Assembly (NCBI GenBank): GCA_945869245.1
Contig: CAMBOY010000110.1
Span: forward strand, 1-9,065
Direction: 5' to 3'
DNA from: Hydrogenophaga intermedia
GTDB taxonomy: Bacteria; Pseudomonadota; Gammaproteobacteria; Burkholderiales; Burkholderiaceae_C
DNA: 9,065 nucleotides
The notes below the pieces were generated by a model, which did not search any database, was not told where the DNA came from, and was given only the letters and a program-made list of their open reading frames with translations. Shown piece after piece: positions 1 through 6,705 of the stretch (position 1 is the first letter of the stretch; every line of letters starts with the position of its first letter). A program made the position numbers and the translations under genes.

Positions 1-1382
1 TTGTTGCCGCTGGTGTGCCGGGTTTGCAGGCCACCGCGCTCAGCCCGGGCTTGCAGGTGCTCACGCCCGCCGATGCGGTGACCGATCCGCAGGCGCTGGC
101 GGATTTCGCCAAGTCGCAAGGCATTGACGAGTCGGCGGTGAAATGGTTGTTTCAATTGGACGCTGCGGCGCCGACCTGGATGGGCCAGGGAGCCGCGAGC
201 GTGGCCATGGAGGGCGACGGTGCCGCCGGCGCGGGCTTGGCGGCGGCAACCGGGGCAGACGGTGCGCTGTCGCCCGGTGCGGGCGGACCGCAGACGCCAA
301 CGTTGGGGGCAGTTGTGGGTGAGACGCTGGGGCTAGCCAGCGCCGCCATGACACCAGCCGCCTTGATGCTGCAGCGCAATGTGGGCGCCGGTCAGGCCCT
401 GGCGGCTGTGCCGACTGAGCCCAGCGCAGCCTTGGTCACCGACACGCCCAGCGGCGATGGGCTGGCGACCGATGTCTCGACCGGGGGGGCCGGGCCGGAC
501 GGACAGGCCCCCGAGGGCGGCGATGAAGCCTCGGCCGCCGCGTTGGCGGGCTTGGCGGTGTGGACCCACGAGCGCTGGGGCAGCGATGCCCAGCGCACCG
601 TGCGCGCTGAGGCCACCAGCGCACAGGCCGACCCGGCCTATGGCTTGCCGCAAGTTGACAAAGCCATGCGTCCAGAACTGGCCGCCATGGTGCAAAAAAT
701 GGTGGCGGCGCAGGACTCGGGTCAACGCAAAGCCACCACCCATGTCGATGTGCTCGAGTTGGACCCTGAGCTGCAAGCCGATTTGCGCAACTGGCTCGAC
801 GATGGATCGCTGGACTTGGCTCCAGCCGAGGCGCCCAAGAGCAGTTCCGCGTCGTCGGCCAGCGCAGCGGCCGCGCTCGCACCGCAAGCGGCGCAGGCCA
901 AGACCGATGCGCCTGCTGTGGCGGCGCCGGTGTCGAACGCTGCTGAGCGCGCGGAGCAACTGCAGCAGCTGGCGCAGCGGGTGGGCCAGGCCGTCGGCCA
1001 GCGCCTGGTGTCGATGATTGAACGGGGCCACTGGAACGTGAAGTTCATGCTCAAGCCGCAGCAGCTCGGCGAGATCGAAGTGGACTTGCGTATGCGTTCT
1101 GGTGAGTTGGATGCCGCGTTTCGTGCCACCAATGCATTCACCCGCGACCTGTTGCAAGACGGCCTGCCGCGCTTGCGCGAGGTGATGTCGAGCATGGGCA
1201 TGGATGTTGCAAGCATGCACGTAGGCAACGGTCAGACGCAGCGCGATAGCGGAAACCCGACACCGGCATTTAAGGCTTCCAAGGGGGCTCGCCCGGTGCA
1301 AGAGACGCGCAGCGGACCTGAGACGCAGGCTCCAGCCCGGGTGGTCCGCCAAGGCGGCAACGGCTGGGATGTGATGGTTTAA
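1..1382 (+). CDS. fliK: Flagellar hook-length control protein FliK (5' partial)
   Basis: FliK is a secreted molecular ruler. It measures hook length and then acts on FlhB to switch export from rod/hook to filament substrates. The reading frame is open from the first complete codon at position 3 with no convincing start or ribosome site, so the true start lies upstream; the GTG at 15 is probably internal. The N-terminal and middle parts are Ala/Gly/Pro/Thr-rich and low in complexity, typical of the variable ruler region. The conserved part is C-terminal, roughly nt 960-1250. It holds a Flg_hook-type segment with the signature FMLKPQQLGEIEVDL (compare L-P-x-x-L-G-x-V-x-V in the family), then a helix ending LREVMSSMGMDV. 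The gene ends with TAA 21 nt before fliL. A run of seven G at 483-489 lies in the variable part. Identity is secure from the C-terminal domain plus the neighbours; the start is unknown. Confidence 0.92.
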   Translation, partial: VAAGVPGLQATALSPGLQVLTPADAVTDPQALADFAKSQGIDESAVKWLFQLDAAAPTWMGQGAASVAMEGDGAAGAGLAAATGADGALSPGAGGPQTPTLGAVVGETLGLASAAMTPAALMLQRNVGAGQALAAVPTEPSAALVTDTPSGDGLATDVSTGGAGPDGQAPEGGDEASAAALAGLAVWTHERWGSDAQRTVRAEATSAQADPAYGLPQVDKAMRPELAAMVQKMVAAQDSGQRKATTHVDVLELDPELQADLRNWLDDGSLDLAPAEAPKSSSASSASAAAALAPQAAQAKTDAPAVAAPVSNAAERAEQLQQLAQRVGQAVGQRLVSMIERGHWNVKFMLKPQQLGEIEVDLRMRSGELDAAFRATNAFTRDLLQDGLPRLREVMSSMGMDVASMHVGNGQTQRDSGNPTPAFKASKGARPVQETRSGPETQAPARVVRQGGNGWDVMV

Positions 1383-1403
1383 CCGGCGAGACCGGAGGAC
1401 ACA

Positions 1404-2000
1404 ATGGCGGAAGAAAACGGCGAAGAAGAAGTCAAAAAAGGCAAACCGATCGTCAAGATCATCTTGATTGTGGTGGGTGTGCTGTTGTTGCTCGGTCTGG
1501 CGGTGGGCGGCACCTTGTTTGCCACCGGCTTTTTTGACCCCAAACCCGAAGAGGCGGCGCAGGCCAAGATCGAGCAGTTGCAAGGTGAGGCCGCCGCCGC
1601 CGAAAAAGGCGCAGAAGTTGGGCCCGATGGCAAGCCGGTGGAGCCCAAGCGGGTGACCAAGTCCACGCCCGATGCAGAAAAGTTTGAATACACCTACAAA
1701 GAAATCGAGCGCGAGCTGCTGGCCAATCTGACCAATTCGCGCAAGGTCATGCAGGTGCAGATCGCGTTCATGACGCGCTACGACGAGCGGGTGTTCAAAA
1801 ACGTGGAAAAGCACGAGTTCGCCATCCGTTCGGTCACGCTCGACGTCATGCGCCAGATCACCGAAGACCAGTTGGATCGACCGGAATTCCGCAAAGAGCG
1901 GGCCGAGAAGATTCGCGAAGCCCTCAACGCCAAGCTCGAGAGCTTGGAGGACTTCGGTGGCATCGAAGAGGTGTACTTCACCTCCTTCGTGGTGCAGTGA
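1404..2000 (+). CDS. fliL: Flagellar basal-body-associated protein FliL
   Basis: FliL is a single-pass inner-membrane protein that surrounds or supports the MotAB stator units and affects motor torque. The 198-aa product has a short charged cytoplasmic N-terminus rich in Glu and Lys and one membrane helix at about residues 17-40. A Lys/Glu/Ala linker of about 45 residues follows, then the conserved periplasmic domain (about 90-198). That domain includes the family-typical stretch ending YFTSFVVQ, where most FliL proteins also finish. The start ATG is preceded by GGAGG at 1394-1398 with good spacing. The protein is somewhat longer than E. coli FliL (about 154 aa), mostly because of the linker. 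It lies between fliK and fliM as in most fliKLMNOPQR operons. Confidence 0.95.
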   Translation: MAEENGEEEVKKGKPIVKIILIVVGVLLLLGLAVGGTLFATGFFDPKPEEAAQAKIEQLQGEAAAAEKGAEVGPDGKPVEPKRVTKSTPDAEKFEYTYKEIERELLANLTNSRKVMQVQIAFMTRYDERVFKNVEKHEFAIRSVTLDVMRQITEDQLDRPEFRKERAEKIREALNAKLESLEDFGGIEEVYFTSFVVQ

Positions 2001-2036
2001 TCCCGCGACCCGCTAGCAGAGCAAAGGCCAACACCC

Positions 2037-3026
2037 ATGTCCGACAGTCTGTTGACCGCTGAAGAACTCGCCGCGCTGGTCGACGGCGTGGTCACCGGCG
2101 CCGTGGAGGTCGACACCGGCTACAACGTCGACGCCAAGTTCCGCAAGCACGACTTGGTGGCCGAGGACAGCAGCCTGGGCGTCAACGTGGCCTCGCTCGA
2201 CATGATCAACGAGCGCTTCATTCGCTTGTTTCGCTTGGGCATGCTCGAAGTGCTGCGCACCAGTCCGCGCATCAACCCCACCCGGGCGCAGATTGTGCGG
2301 TTTGGCGACTACCTCAAAGAGTTGCGCGCGCCGCTGTCGGTGAACATTGTGCGCATGGCGCCCTTGCGCGGCTATTCCATGGTGGTGATTGAGCCCACCA
2401 TGGTGTTCAGTTCGCTCGACAGCTTCTTTGGTGGTTTTGGACGCGGGGTCGGGCAGTTGCCCGCCAGCCGCATGTTCACCCTGACCGAATCTCGCATTAT
2501 CAAGATCATTCTGCAGGTGCTGTTTCGCTCCTTCAAAGAGGCTTGGGCACCCCTGGCGCCGGTTGATTTTGAGCACGTCAGCTCAGAGATCAACCCCCAG
2601 TTTGCCCAAATCGCCGACGAAAACGACCTGGTCATTCTCAACCGCTTTGAAACCGAAGCCTCGGCGCAGTCGGTGGGCTTTGTCGACATGGTGATTCCCT
2701 ATATGTCGCTCAAGCCGATCCGCGACTTGCTGCGCAGCCGGGTCCAGACCGGCGACGGCAACGAAGAGTCGGACAAAGTCTGGCACGCCGAGCTGTCGCA
2801 AGCGGTGCAAGACGCCGAGGTGGAGTTGGAGGTGGTGTTGGGCAAGGTGCAAACCACCATGGCCAAGCTGCAAAACCTCAACGAAGGCGACATTTTGTAT
2901 TTCAAGAAACCGGACTTTGCACGCCTGATGTCCGGCGATTTGCCGGTGTTTGACGTCGAAGTCGGCAGTCAGAACAACCAAACGGCGGTGTTGCTGGTCA
3001 ACCCCGTGGCCCCCCATCCGCACTGA
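2037..3026 (+). CDS. fliM: Flagellar motor switch protein FliM
   Basis: FliM forms the middle of the cytoplasmic C ring, binds phospho-CheY at its N-terminus and passes the signal to FliG to reverse rotation. The 329-aa length is typical. Three parts are visible. The N-terminal CheY-binding peptide begins MSDSLLTAEELAALVDGV. The middle domain (about 45-235) carries the GGxG FliG-contact motif as FFGGFGRG, with glycines at residues 132, 133 and 135. A C-terminal SpoA-type domain (about 250-320) pairs with FliN. The CheY-binding peptide departs from the usual LSQxEIDALL form: Leu, Ala and Val replace Ile, Asp and the final Leu. The start has AAAGG at 2023-2027 upstream. The 36-nt gap after fliL is the largest in the window and shows no obvious promoter. 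Confidence 0.98.
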   Translation: MSDSLLTAEELAALVDGVVTGAVEVDTGYNVDAKFRKHDLVAEDSSLGVNVASLDMINERFIRLFRLGMLEVLRTSPRINPTRAQIVRFGDYLKELRAPLSVNIVRMAPLRGYSMVVIEPTMVFSSLDSFFGGFGRGVGQLPASRMFTLTESRIIKIILQVLFRSFKEAWAPLAPVDFEHVSSEINPQFAQIADENDLVILNRFETEASAQSVGFVDMVIPYMSLKPIRDLLRSRVQTGDGNEESDKVWHAELSQAVQDAEVELEVVLGKVQTTMAKLQNLNEGDILYFKKPDFARLMSGDLPVFDVEVGSQNNQTAVLLVNPVAPHPH

Positions 3027-3041
3027 TCCGCAGGAGCCGAT

Positions 3042-3356
3042 ATGAACGACAAAACCCTGGACGCCGACGGCGCCACCGATCTGGTCGACGCCAGCGGCCA
3101 AATCCACCCCGATGTGCTGCAGAACATTCCGGTCACGCTCTCGATTGAGGTGGGCCGCGCGGTGATCAAGATCCGCGATTTGATGCGCCTGACCCAGGGC
3201 AGTGTGGTCGAACTCGATCGCATTGCGGGCGAACCGCTGGATCTGTTGGTCAACAACACCGTGGTCGCCCAGGGCGAGGTGGTGCTGGTCAACGAGCGCT
3301 ACGGCATTCGCCTCACGCGGGTGGTGCCAGCCAGCGATCGCCTCGACAAACTCTGA
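3042..3356 (+). CDS. fliN: Flagellar motor switch protein FliN
   Basis: FliN sits at the base of the C ring with FliM and also docks the FliH-FliI export ATPase complex. The 104-aa product is almost entirely a SpoA (surface presentation of antigens) domain, about residues 25-100. It carries the family blocks SIEVGRAVIKIRDLM, QGSVVELDRIAGEPLDLLVN and GEVVLVNERYGIRLT. The valine-rich strand in the last block corresponds to the hydrophobic patch used for FliH docking in enteric FliN. The N-terminal extension is short compared with E. coli FliN (137 aa), a common variation. AGGAG at 3032-3036 supports the ATG. It follows fliM by 15 nt, and its partner FliM is encoded immediately upstream. Confidence 0.97.
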   Translation: MNDKTLDADGATDLVDASGQIHPDVLQNIPVTLSIEVGRAVIKIRDLMRLTQGSVVELDRIAGEPLDLLVNNTVVAQGEVVLVNERYGIRLTRVVPASDRLDKL

Positions 3357-3383
3357 GCCGTCAGCGCATCAGGGAGACAAACC

Positions 3384-3692
3384 ATGACATTGGGTTGGAC
3401 CGATCTGCTGCAGCACCTGCTGAGCTTTGTGCTGGTCATTGGGCTGATGCTGGGCCTGTTGTGGGCGCTCAAACGCCTGCAGGGCGGCGCCCTGATGCAG
3501 CGCAAGCACCAGCGTCTGCAGGTGCTGGAGACCTTGAGCCTGGGGCCGCGCCAGAAGCTGGCCCTGGTGCGGGTGGACGGCCAGCAGATGTTGGTGGGGG
3601 TGACGGCGGGCCAGATCAACGCCCTGGGGCCGTGGCAGCCGCTGCCGGGCGATCAGGCCGTCCACACCGACGCGGTGGAGGTGTTGTCGTGA
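3384..3692 (+). CDS. fliO: Flagellar biosynthesis protein FliO
   Basis: FliO is a small inner-membrane protein that helps assemble and stabilise FliP in the export gate and is not part of the final channel. The 102-aa product has one membrane helix at about residues 9-29. A cytoplasmic domain follows with the family pattern of a basic stretch, then LEVLETLSLGPRQ-like sequence (here LQVLETLSLGPRQKLALVRV) and LVGVTAGQI. AGGGAG at 3371-3376 precedes the ATG. Its stop overlaps the GTG start of fliP by four bases (GTGA at 3689-3692), so the two are probably translationally coupled. FliO is poorly conserved in general; the call rests on the membrane-helix-plus-domain pattern and on its place between fliN and fliP. 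Confidence 0.92.
   Translation: MTLGWTDLLQHLLSFVLVIGLMLGLLWALKRLQGGALMQRKHQRLQVLETLSLGPRQKLALVRVDGQQMLVGVTAGQINALGPWQPLPGDQAVHTDAVEVLS
3677..3681 (+). promoter_or_regulatory. Ribosome binding site fixing the fliP start
   Basis: GGAGG lies inside the end of fliO, seven bases before the GTG at 3689. It supports initiation of fliP at that GTG and not at any in-frame codon further upstream, where the same frame is open but would overlap all of fliO. Confidence 0.8.
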
Positions 3693-4459
3693 GCGCCCGA
3701 TGTGTGGGGGCTGTGTGGCGCAGCTGCATGCCCTGGGTGGCGCTGCTGGCGCTCTTGTGCCTGCCCAGCTTGGGCTGGGCCGCCGATCTGCCGGCGGTGC
3801 GTGTCACCAACACCGGCGGCGGCCAGCAATACAGCCTGACGCTGCAGTTGCTCGCGCTGATGACGTCTTTGACGTTGTTGCCGTCTTTGTTGCTCATGAT
3901 GACGTCTTTTGTGCGCATCGTCATCGTTCTGTCGATCTTGCGCCAAGCCTTGGGCACAGGCCAGACGCCGCCCAATATGGTGTTGGTGGGTTTGGCGCTG
4001 TTTCTGTCGCTGTTTGTGATGACGCCGGTGCTCACCGAGGTCTACCAGTCGGCGCTGGTGCCGTTCATGAACAACACCATGGGTTTTGAGCAGGCGCTGG
4101 CGGCAGCCGAAAAGCCGATTCGTGGCTTTATGTTGGCCCAAACCCGCGAAGACGACATCGCCATGTTCATGGAAATCGCGCGCAACGCGCCGGTGGCCAG
4201 TGCCGATCAGGTGCCGTTCACCACCCTGGTGCCTGCGTTCCTGACGTCGGAACTCAAGAGCGCGTTCACCATCGGTTTTCTGATCTACATCCCGTTTGTG
4301 GTGATCGATCTGATTGTGGCCAGCGTGCTGATGGCCATGGGGATGATGATGCTGTCGCCCATGATGATTTCCATGCCCTTCAAGCTGATGCTGTTTGTGC
4401 TGGTTGATGGCTGGAGCTTGATCATGGGATCACTGGCGTCCAGTTTTGTGATGCCTTAG
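3689..4459 (+). CDS. fliP: Flagellar export gate protein FliP
   Basis: FliP forms, with FliQ and FliR, the helical core channel of the flagellar type III export gate. From the GTG start the product is 256 aa, close to the usual 245. Residues 1-31 look like a cleavable signal peptide: Arg4 and Arg11, a hydrophobic run LLALLCL, and likely cleavage at GWA/A or WAA/D. Such a signal is a known trait of FliP. Membrane helices follow at about 52-75, 97-115, 193-222 and 230-250. Conserved family segments include TSFVRIVIVLSILRQALGTGQTPPN, of which the middle part is near-invariant, and the late segment SPMMISMPFKLMLFVLVDGW. A longer reading in the same frame is open back to about 3395, but it covers fliO and lacks FliP character, so the GTG is preferred. 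The stop TAG overlaps the ribosome site of fliQ. Confidence 0.97.
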   Translation: MSARCVGAVWRSCMPWVALLALLCLPSLGWAADLPAVRVTNTGGGQQYSLTLQLLALMTSLTLLPSLLLMMTSFVRIVIVLSILRQALGTGQTPPNMVLVGLALFLSLFVMTPVLTEVYQSALVPFMNNTMGFEQALAAAEKPIRGFMLAQTREDDIAMFMEIARNAPVASADQVPFTTLVPAFLTSELKSAFTIGFLIYIPFVVIDLIVASVLMAMGMMMLSPMMISMPFKLMLFVLVDGWSLIMGSLASSFVMP

Positions 4460-4462
4460 GAG
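4458..4462 (+). promoter_or_regulatory. fliQ ribosome binding site overlapping the fliP stop
   Basis: AGGAG begins within the TAG stop codon of fliP and sits seven bases before the ATG at 4470. The arrangement suggests ribosomes finishing fliP can re-initiate on fliQ. A second ATG at 4473 is less well spaced but possible. Confidence 0.7.
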
Positions 4463-4469
4463 AGCGGCC

Positions 4470-4742
4470 ATGATGGACACCGCGATGGTGATTGATTTGG
4501 CCCGCCAGGCCTTGTGGGTGACGATTCTGGTGTCGGCGCCGCTGTTGGGCATCGCCCTGGCGGTGGGCTTGTTCATCGGTATCTTTCAGGCCGCGACCTC
4601 GATCAACGAGATGACGCTGAGCTTTATCCCGAAGGTGCTGGCGCTCGCCGCCGCCTTGGCGCTGTTTGGCAGCTGGCAAATCGTCACGCTGGTGGACTTT
4701 GCCCGCTCGGTGTTCCAGCGCATTCCGACGCTGTTCAACTGA
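4470..4742 (+). CDS. fliQ: Flagellar export gate protein FliQ
   Basis: FliQ is a small subunit wrapped around the FliP-FliR core of the export gate. At 90 aa it matches the family's usual 89-90. Two membrane helices are visible at about residues 15-40 and 52-76. The loop between them carries the hallmark QAATSINEMTLSFIPK, the most conserved part of FliQ and of its injectisome relatives (SctS). The flagellar context, with fliP and fliR on either side, rules out an injectisome copy. The gene starts 10 nt after fliP. Confidence 0.98.
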   Translation: MMDTAMVIDLARQALWVTILVSAPLLGIALAVGLFIGIFQAATSINEMTLSFIPKVLALAAALALFGSWQIVTLVDFARSVFQRIPTLFN

Positions 4743-4758
4743 ACCGGGCTGACGCTGT

Positions 4759-5535
4759 ATGCAGCTGCTGGCGCCCGAAATCGTCGAAAGGTTCTACACC
4801 TTTTTGTGGCCCATGCTGCGCATCTCGGCCCTGATGATCGCCGCGCCCATTTTCTCTTTGCCCGCCTTTAACCTGCGCTTGCGCGTGTTGACCGCTGCGG
4901 TGCTGGCGTGGTTGGTCTACCCCCTGCACGACTGGCCTGTCATTGACCCGACATCGGCCCAAGGTCTGGTGGAGATCTTCAACCAACTGGCCATTGGCCT
5001 GATGGCCGGGCTGATTCTGCAGATTGTGGTGGCCACGCTGGTGGTCGCCGGCCAGGCGATTGCGGCGGCGGTGGGCTTGTCCATGGCCAACATGATCGAC
5101 GCCAACATGGGCAACGTGCCGGTGATCTCGCAGTTTCTGATTGTGTTGGCCAGTTTGGTGTTTGTAGGGGCCGGCGGTCACGCCATCTTGTTGGGTCTGA
5201 TTCTGGAGAGCTTTCACACCTTGCCGGTGGGCACCTCCATCCTCAGCCAGGACAGCTACGGCCTGATCGTGCGCTGGAGTTCCATGATGTTTTTGGGCTC
5301 TGTGCTGGTGGCCTTGCCGGTGATGGTGGCCTTGTTGTTCATCAACGTGGGCTTGGGGGTGGTGACGCGGGCCGCGCCAAGCATGAATATCTTTGCTGTC
5401 GGTTTTCCGGCCATGTTGATGGCCGGCTTCTTGCTTATGTGGTTGGCCATCGGGTCCATTGTGGGCCGCATGGAGTGGCTCTGGTTGCAGGGCTTTGATG
5501 TTGTAAGGCAACTGCTGGGGGTGCAAAGTGGCTGA
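4759..5535 (+). CDS. fliR: Flagellar export gate protein FliR
   Basis: FliR contributes one subunit to the FliP5-FliQ4-FliR1 export gate core and contacts FlhB. The 258-aa product is a standard-length polytopic inner-membrane protein, hydrophobic from near its N-terminus (FLWPMLRISALMIAAPIFS) to its last quarter. It contains the family block GLSMANMIDANMGNVPVIS followed by a helix and GGHAILLGLILESFHTLPVG. The N-terminus aligns naturally with other FliR proteins at this ATG, although no good Shine-Dalgarno sequence precedes it. The 16-nt gap after fliQ suggests coupling to upstream translation. Its end overlaps the flhB start by eight bases. Confidence 0.97.
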   Translation: MQLLAPEIVERFYTFLWPMLRISALMIAAPIFSLPAFNLRLRVLTAAVLAWLVYPLHDWPVIDPTSAQGLVEIFNQLAIGLMAGLILQIVVATLVVAGQAIAAAVGLSMANMIDANMGNVPVISQFLIVLASLVFVGAGGHAILLGLILESFHTLPVGTSILSQDSYGLIVRWSSMMFLGSVLVALPVMVALLFINVGLGVVTRAAPSMNIFAVGFPAMLMAGFLLMWLAIGSIVGRMEWLWLQGFDVVRQLLGVQSG

Positions 5536-6682
5536 CACCGCACAGGAAAAAACCGAAGAACCGACCGCGCGGCGCTTGCAAAAAGCGCGCGAGGAAGGGC
5601 AGGTCGCGCGCTCGGTCGAGTTGCCGGCGGCCGTGATTCTGATTTCCTGCTTTTTGCTCTTTATGTTGGCCGGCGGCTGGCTGGTCAGCCGCCTGACGCA
5701 GCTGTTCGCCAGCGGTTTTGTGTTTGACCGCAAAACTCTGGAGCAGCCCACTTTGTTGCCCACCGCTTTTGCCGCCCAGGCCACCGAGGGCCTGATCTTG
5801 ATGGCGCCGGTGCTGGGCTTGACCTTGGTGCTGGCGGTGGTGTCGGCTGGCATGACCGGCGGCTACCTGCTGTCGTTCAAGGCGGTGGCGCCCAAGATGG
5901 ACAAGATCAACCCGATCAATGGCTTCAAGCGCATGTTTGGTCCCAAGGCGCTGGTCGAGTTGGCCAAGGCCATCCTCAAGTTCAGCCTGGTGTCGGCCGC
6001 GTTGTGGGTCATGTTGATGAGCCACCTCGAAGAGCTGGTGATGCTGGGCCGCATGGGCCTGGAGCCGGCCTTGGCTTTGTCGGGCGATTTGATCGCCAAG
6101 TCGGCGCTGGCGGTGTCGCTCACCCTGGCCTTGATTGCCATGCTCGATGTGCCCTACCAAAAATACGAATTCAAGAAAAACCTGCGCATGACCATGCAGG
6201 AAATCAAGGACGAGATGAAAGACATCGAGGGCCGGCCCGAGGTCAAGGCCCAAATCCGCCGCCGCCAGCGCGAAATCGCCAACGCCCGCATGATCCAGCG
6301 CGTCAAAACCGCCGATGTGGTCATCACCAACCCCGAGCACTTTGCGGTGGCGCTCGAATACGACCCCAACGGCGACAGCGCGCCCATCTTGGTCGCCAAA
6401 GGCTCGGACTTTATGGCCGCCAAGATCCGCGAAGAAGCGCGCACCCACGGTGTGCACCTGTTTTCGGCGCCCGAACTCGCCCGTGCCCTGTACTTCACCA
6501 CCGAGGCCGACCAGCCGGTGCCCGAGTCGCTGTATCTGGCGGTGGCCCAAGTCATTGCCTACGTCTTCAGTCTGGAAGGCGCCCAGCCCGGGCAGCAGGG
6601 CATGGCCCGGCCCAGTCCCACGGTGCCTGACAGCATGCTGTTCGACACCGAAGGCCATCGCGTTCACGCCCAAGCCGCTTAA
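5528..6682 (+). CDS. flhB: Flagellar export specificity switch protein FlhB
   Basis: FlhB wraps the export gate and, after autocleavage of its cytoplasmic domain and contact with FliK, switches substrate class from hook to filament. The 384-aa product starts at a GTG (ADTAQEKTEEPTARRLQKAREEG is the standard FlhB opening) after a G-rich ribosome site at 5517-5521, overlapping fliR by eight bases. Four membrane helices occupy roughly residues 30-205, with the conserved KAVAPKMDKINPINGFKRMF between the second and third. A charged linker (QEIKDEMKDIEGRPEVKAQI) leads into the cleavage domain. The motif there reads Asn268-Pro269-Glu270-His271, where NPTH is usual. The scissile Asn-Pro pair and the His are intact. 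The C-terminus ends with a short Pro-containing tail. Its place directly after fliR matches polar-flagellum gene order and differs from the enteric flhBAE operon. Confidence 0.98.
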   Translation: MADTAQEKTEEPTARRLQKAREEGQVARSVELPAAVILISCFLLFMLAGGWLVSRLTQLFASGFVFDRKTLEQPTLLPTAFAAQATEGLILMAPVLGLTLVLAVVSAGMTGGYLLSFKAVAPKMDKINPINGFKRMFGPKALVELAKAILKFSLVSAALWVMLMSHLEELVMLGRMGLEPALALSGDLIAKSALAVSLTLALIAMLDVPYQKYEFKKNLRMTMQEIKDEMKDIEGRPEVKAQIRRRQREIANARMIQRVKTADVVITNPEHFAVALEYDPNGDSAPILVAKGSDFMAAKIREEARTHGVHLFSAPELARALYFTTEADQPVPESLYLAVAQVIAYVFSLEGAQPGQQGMARPSPTVPDSMLFDTEGHRVHAQAA

Positions 6683-6687
6683 GCGGC
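6674..6687. repeat. Perfect 14-bp palindrome across the flhB stop codon
   Basis: GCCGCTTAAGCGGC is its own reverse complement and includes the TAA stop of flhB (6680-6682). As RNA it could form a five-base-pair GC-rich stem with a UUAA loop. No U-run follows, so it is not a classical intrinsic terminator. It could be a coincidence of the stop codon with Ala codons, or a weak hairpin between flhB and the next gene. Confidence 0.45.
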
Positions 6688-6705
6688 GCAACCGGAGCAC
6701 ACACC

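Noticed and set aside
333..1814. 493-codon open frame on the - strand opposite fliK and fliL
   Set aside because: It lies antisense to well-supported genes, is His/Arg/Gln-rich with no recognisable domain, and spans two + strand genes. High third-position GC commonly produces such shadows.
3033..3043. GCCGATAT resembling the -10 element of a sigma-28 flagellar promoter before fliN
   Set aside because: No TAAA-like -35 element lies at the expected distance, and the match overlaps the ribosome site and start codon of fliN.
3395..3688. Upstream extension of the fliP frame
   Set aside because: It overlaps all of fliO and encodes Ala/Gly/Arg-rich sequence unlike FliP. The GTG at 3689 has a ribosome site and is followed directly by a signal peptide, as in known FliP.
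4735..5853. 372-codon open frame on the - strand opposite fliR and flhB
   Set aside because: Antisense to fliR and flhB, with a low-complexity His/Gln/Arg composition; a composition artefact.
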